Below, piece after piece: positions 63,236 through 64,000 of a stretch of DNA of 64,000 nucleotides. Numbering within the stretch: position 1 is the stretch's first letter; every line of letters starts with the position of its first letter. Under the pieces are notes generated by a model. It was not told the origin of the DNA, searched no databases, and saw only the letters and a list, made by a program, of their open reading frames with translations. The stretch comes from Mycobacterium lepraemurium (GTDB lineage: Bacteria > Actinomycetota > Actinomycetes > Mycobacteriales > Mycobacteriaceae), in contig CP021238.1 of NCBI GenBank assembly GCA_002291465.1, positions 2,170,001-2,234,000 on the forward strand, read 5' to 3'. Made by a program: the position numbers and the translations under genes.

Positions 63236-63961
63236 GTGGCCGTGCGCATCGGTACCTCCGGGTGGTCGTATGACCACTGGACGGATGTGCTGTACCCGCC
63301 GGGAACGCCGTCGGCGCGCCGGCTGTCCCGCTACATCGAGGTGTTCGACACCGTCGAGTTGAACGCCAGTTTCTACCGCTGGCCCAAGGATTCGACATTC
63401 TCGGGGTGGCGCGAGCAGTTGCCGGACGGCTTCACCATGTCGGTCAAGGCGCACCGCGGACTCACCCACTACCGCCGGCTGGCCTCCCTCGAGCCGTGGA
63501 TCGAACGGTTCGAACGGTTCTGGGAGTTGCTGGGCGATCGGCGCGGCGTGCTGCTGGTGCAGTTGCATCCCGAGCAGTAGCGCGACGACGCCCGCCTGGT
63601 TTCCTTCTTGGAGCGCATGCCCGCGTCCATCCGCGTCGCCGTCGAACTGCGCCACCCATCGTGGAACGACCCCGCGGTGTATGCGCTGCTGGAGCGCCGC
63701 CGTGCGGCGTACGTGGTGACGAGCGGCCTTGGGCTGGCGTGCATCCCGAGTGCGACGACCGACCTGGTCTACATCCGGGTGCACGGACCGGACCCGGCCG
63801 CCAACTATGCCGGCTCGTACTCCGACGACGACTTGCGGTGTTGGGCCGAGCGGATCACCGCGTGGGACGGTGGAGGAAAGGACGTGTGGATGTATTTCAA
63901 CAACGACCTGGGCGGCCACGCGGTACGCAACACGCTCGCGTTGCGCGAGCTGGTGGGTTGA
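63236..63961 (+). pseudogene. DUF72 family protein, single amber stop
   Basis: A TIM-barrel family of unknown function (YecE-like). GTG/ATG start at 63236: AVRIGTSGWSYDHWTDVLYP, SRYIEVFDTVELNASFYRWP and MSVKAHRGLTHYRRLASLEP. TAG at 63578-63580 (LHPEQ-stop-RDDARLVSF) interrupts an otherwise continuous frame that ends YFNNDLGGHAVRNTLALREL. The stop may replace Trp or Gln. About 241 codons. No frameshift, so this is a recent single-substitution loss. Confidence 0.85.
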
Positions 63962-64000
63962 GTGCCCGCGAGTAGGCTGAAACTTCGACAGAACGGAGCA

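Overview
The window is high-GC (roughly two thirds G+C) actinobacterial DNA from a slow-growing mycobacterium. This rests on a run of genes in the same order and relative orientation as two Mycobacterium tuberculosis blocks, as I remember that genome: mshC-cysQ-Rv2133c-Rv2134c-Rv2135c-Rv2137c-lppL-pyrD, then, in inverted orientation, Rv1894c down to Rv1872c (Rv1893, Rv1892, Rv1891, fbpB, chorismate mutase, rpfC, SDR, lppE, cyp140, MFS, bfrA, lldD2). A lon gene, an oxyR remnant beside ahpC and an extra CYP125 paralogue point away from the M. tuberculosis complex and towards the M. avium complex. The most striking property is decay: about half the genes carry frameshifts, in-frame stops or deletions. 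A MAC-like genome in this state would fit M. lepraemurium, but that is inference from memory and some single-base frameshifts could be sequencing errors.

Region 1 (1-21,950, minus strand) is a wrecked biosynthetic cluster. One transcription unit reads PKS (mycocerosic-acid-synthase-like) - cytochrome P450 - small secreted hemophore-like protein - siderophore-interacting FAD protein - fatty-acyl-AMP ligase (cut by the window edge). A second reads MbtH - two-module NRPS - MFS exporter. A TPP enzyme and a large LuxR-type ATPase regulator lie upstream. Together they suggest an acylated peptide product with an iron or metal link. Every large gene is broken. The PKS has lost its ketosynthase cysteine, the P450 has lost its ExxR arginine, and a deletion fuses the end of the NRPS to the middle of the exporter.

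Region 2 (22,676-30,330) is mostly intact core metabolism: mycothiol ligase mshC, the phosphatase cysQ, the Rv2133c-Rv2137c genes, lipoprotein lppL and pyrD. A fragment of an aldehyde dehydrogenase gene sits between mshC and cysQ, and uppP is missing from its usual place. A broken 13E12-type HNH repeat gene (30,331-31,740) sits exactly at the join between the two M. tuberculosis-like blocks.

Region 3 (31,849-44,322) holds a nitronate monooxygenase-like gene with a KstR-type operator, a CYP125 paralogue and an alcohol dehydrogenase (each with one stop codon), antigen 85B, a broken secreted chorismate mutase, rpfC, an SDR gene, lppE and a broken cyp140.

Region 4 (44,210-48,262) looks like a small degenerate integrative element of lower GC. 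It is flanked by 113-bp diverged copies of the 3' end of a SnoaL-like gene, starts with an integrase fragment, and carries a probable type VII-like alpha/beta-hydrolase effector gene followed by an LppA-like gene.

Region 5 (48,271-63,961) returns to the conserved block. It holds a broken MFS gene, bfrA and bfd diverging around two tandem IdeR boxes, ahpC-ahpD next to a deletion-riddled oxyR remnant, a GH13 amylase, lldD2, a broken lon, and small genes (Ddn-like, TfoX-like, HhH endonuclease-like, DUF72). I saw no rRNA, tRNA, CRISPR array or intact insertion sequence.
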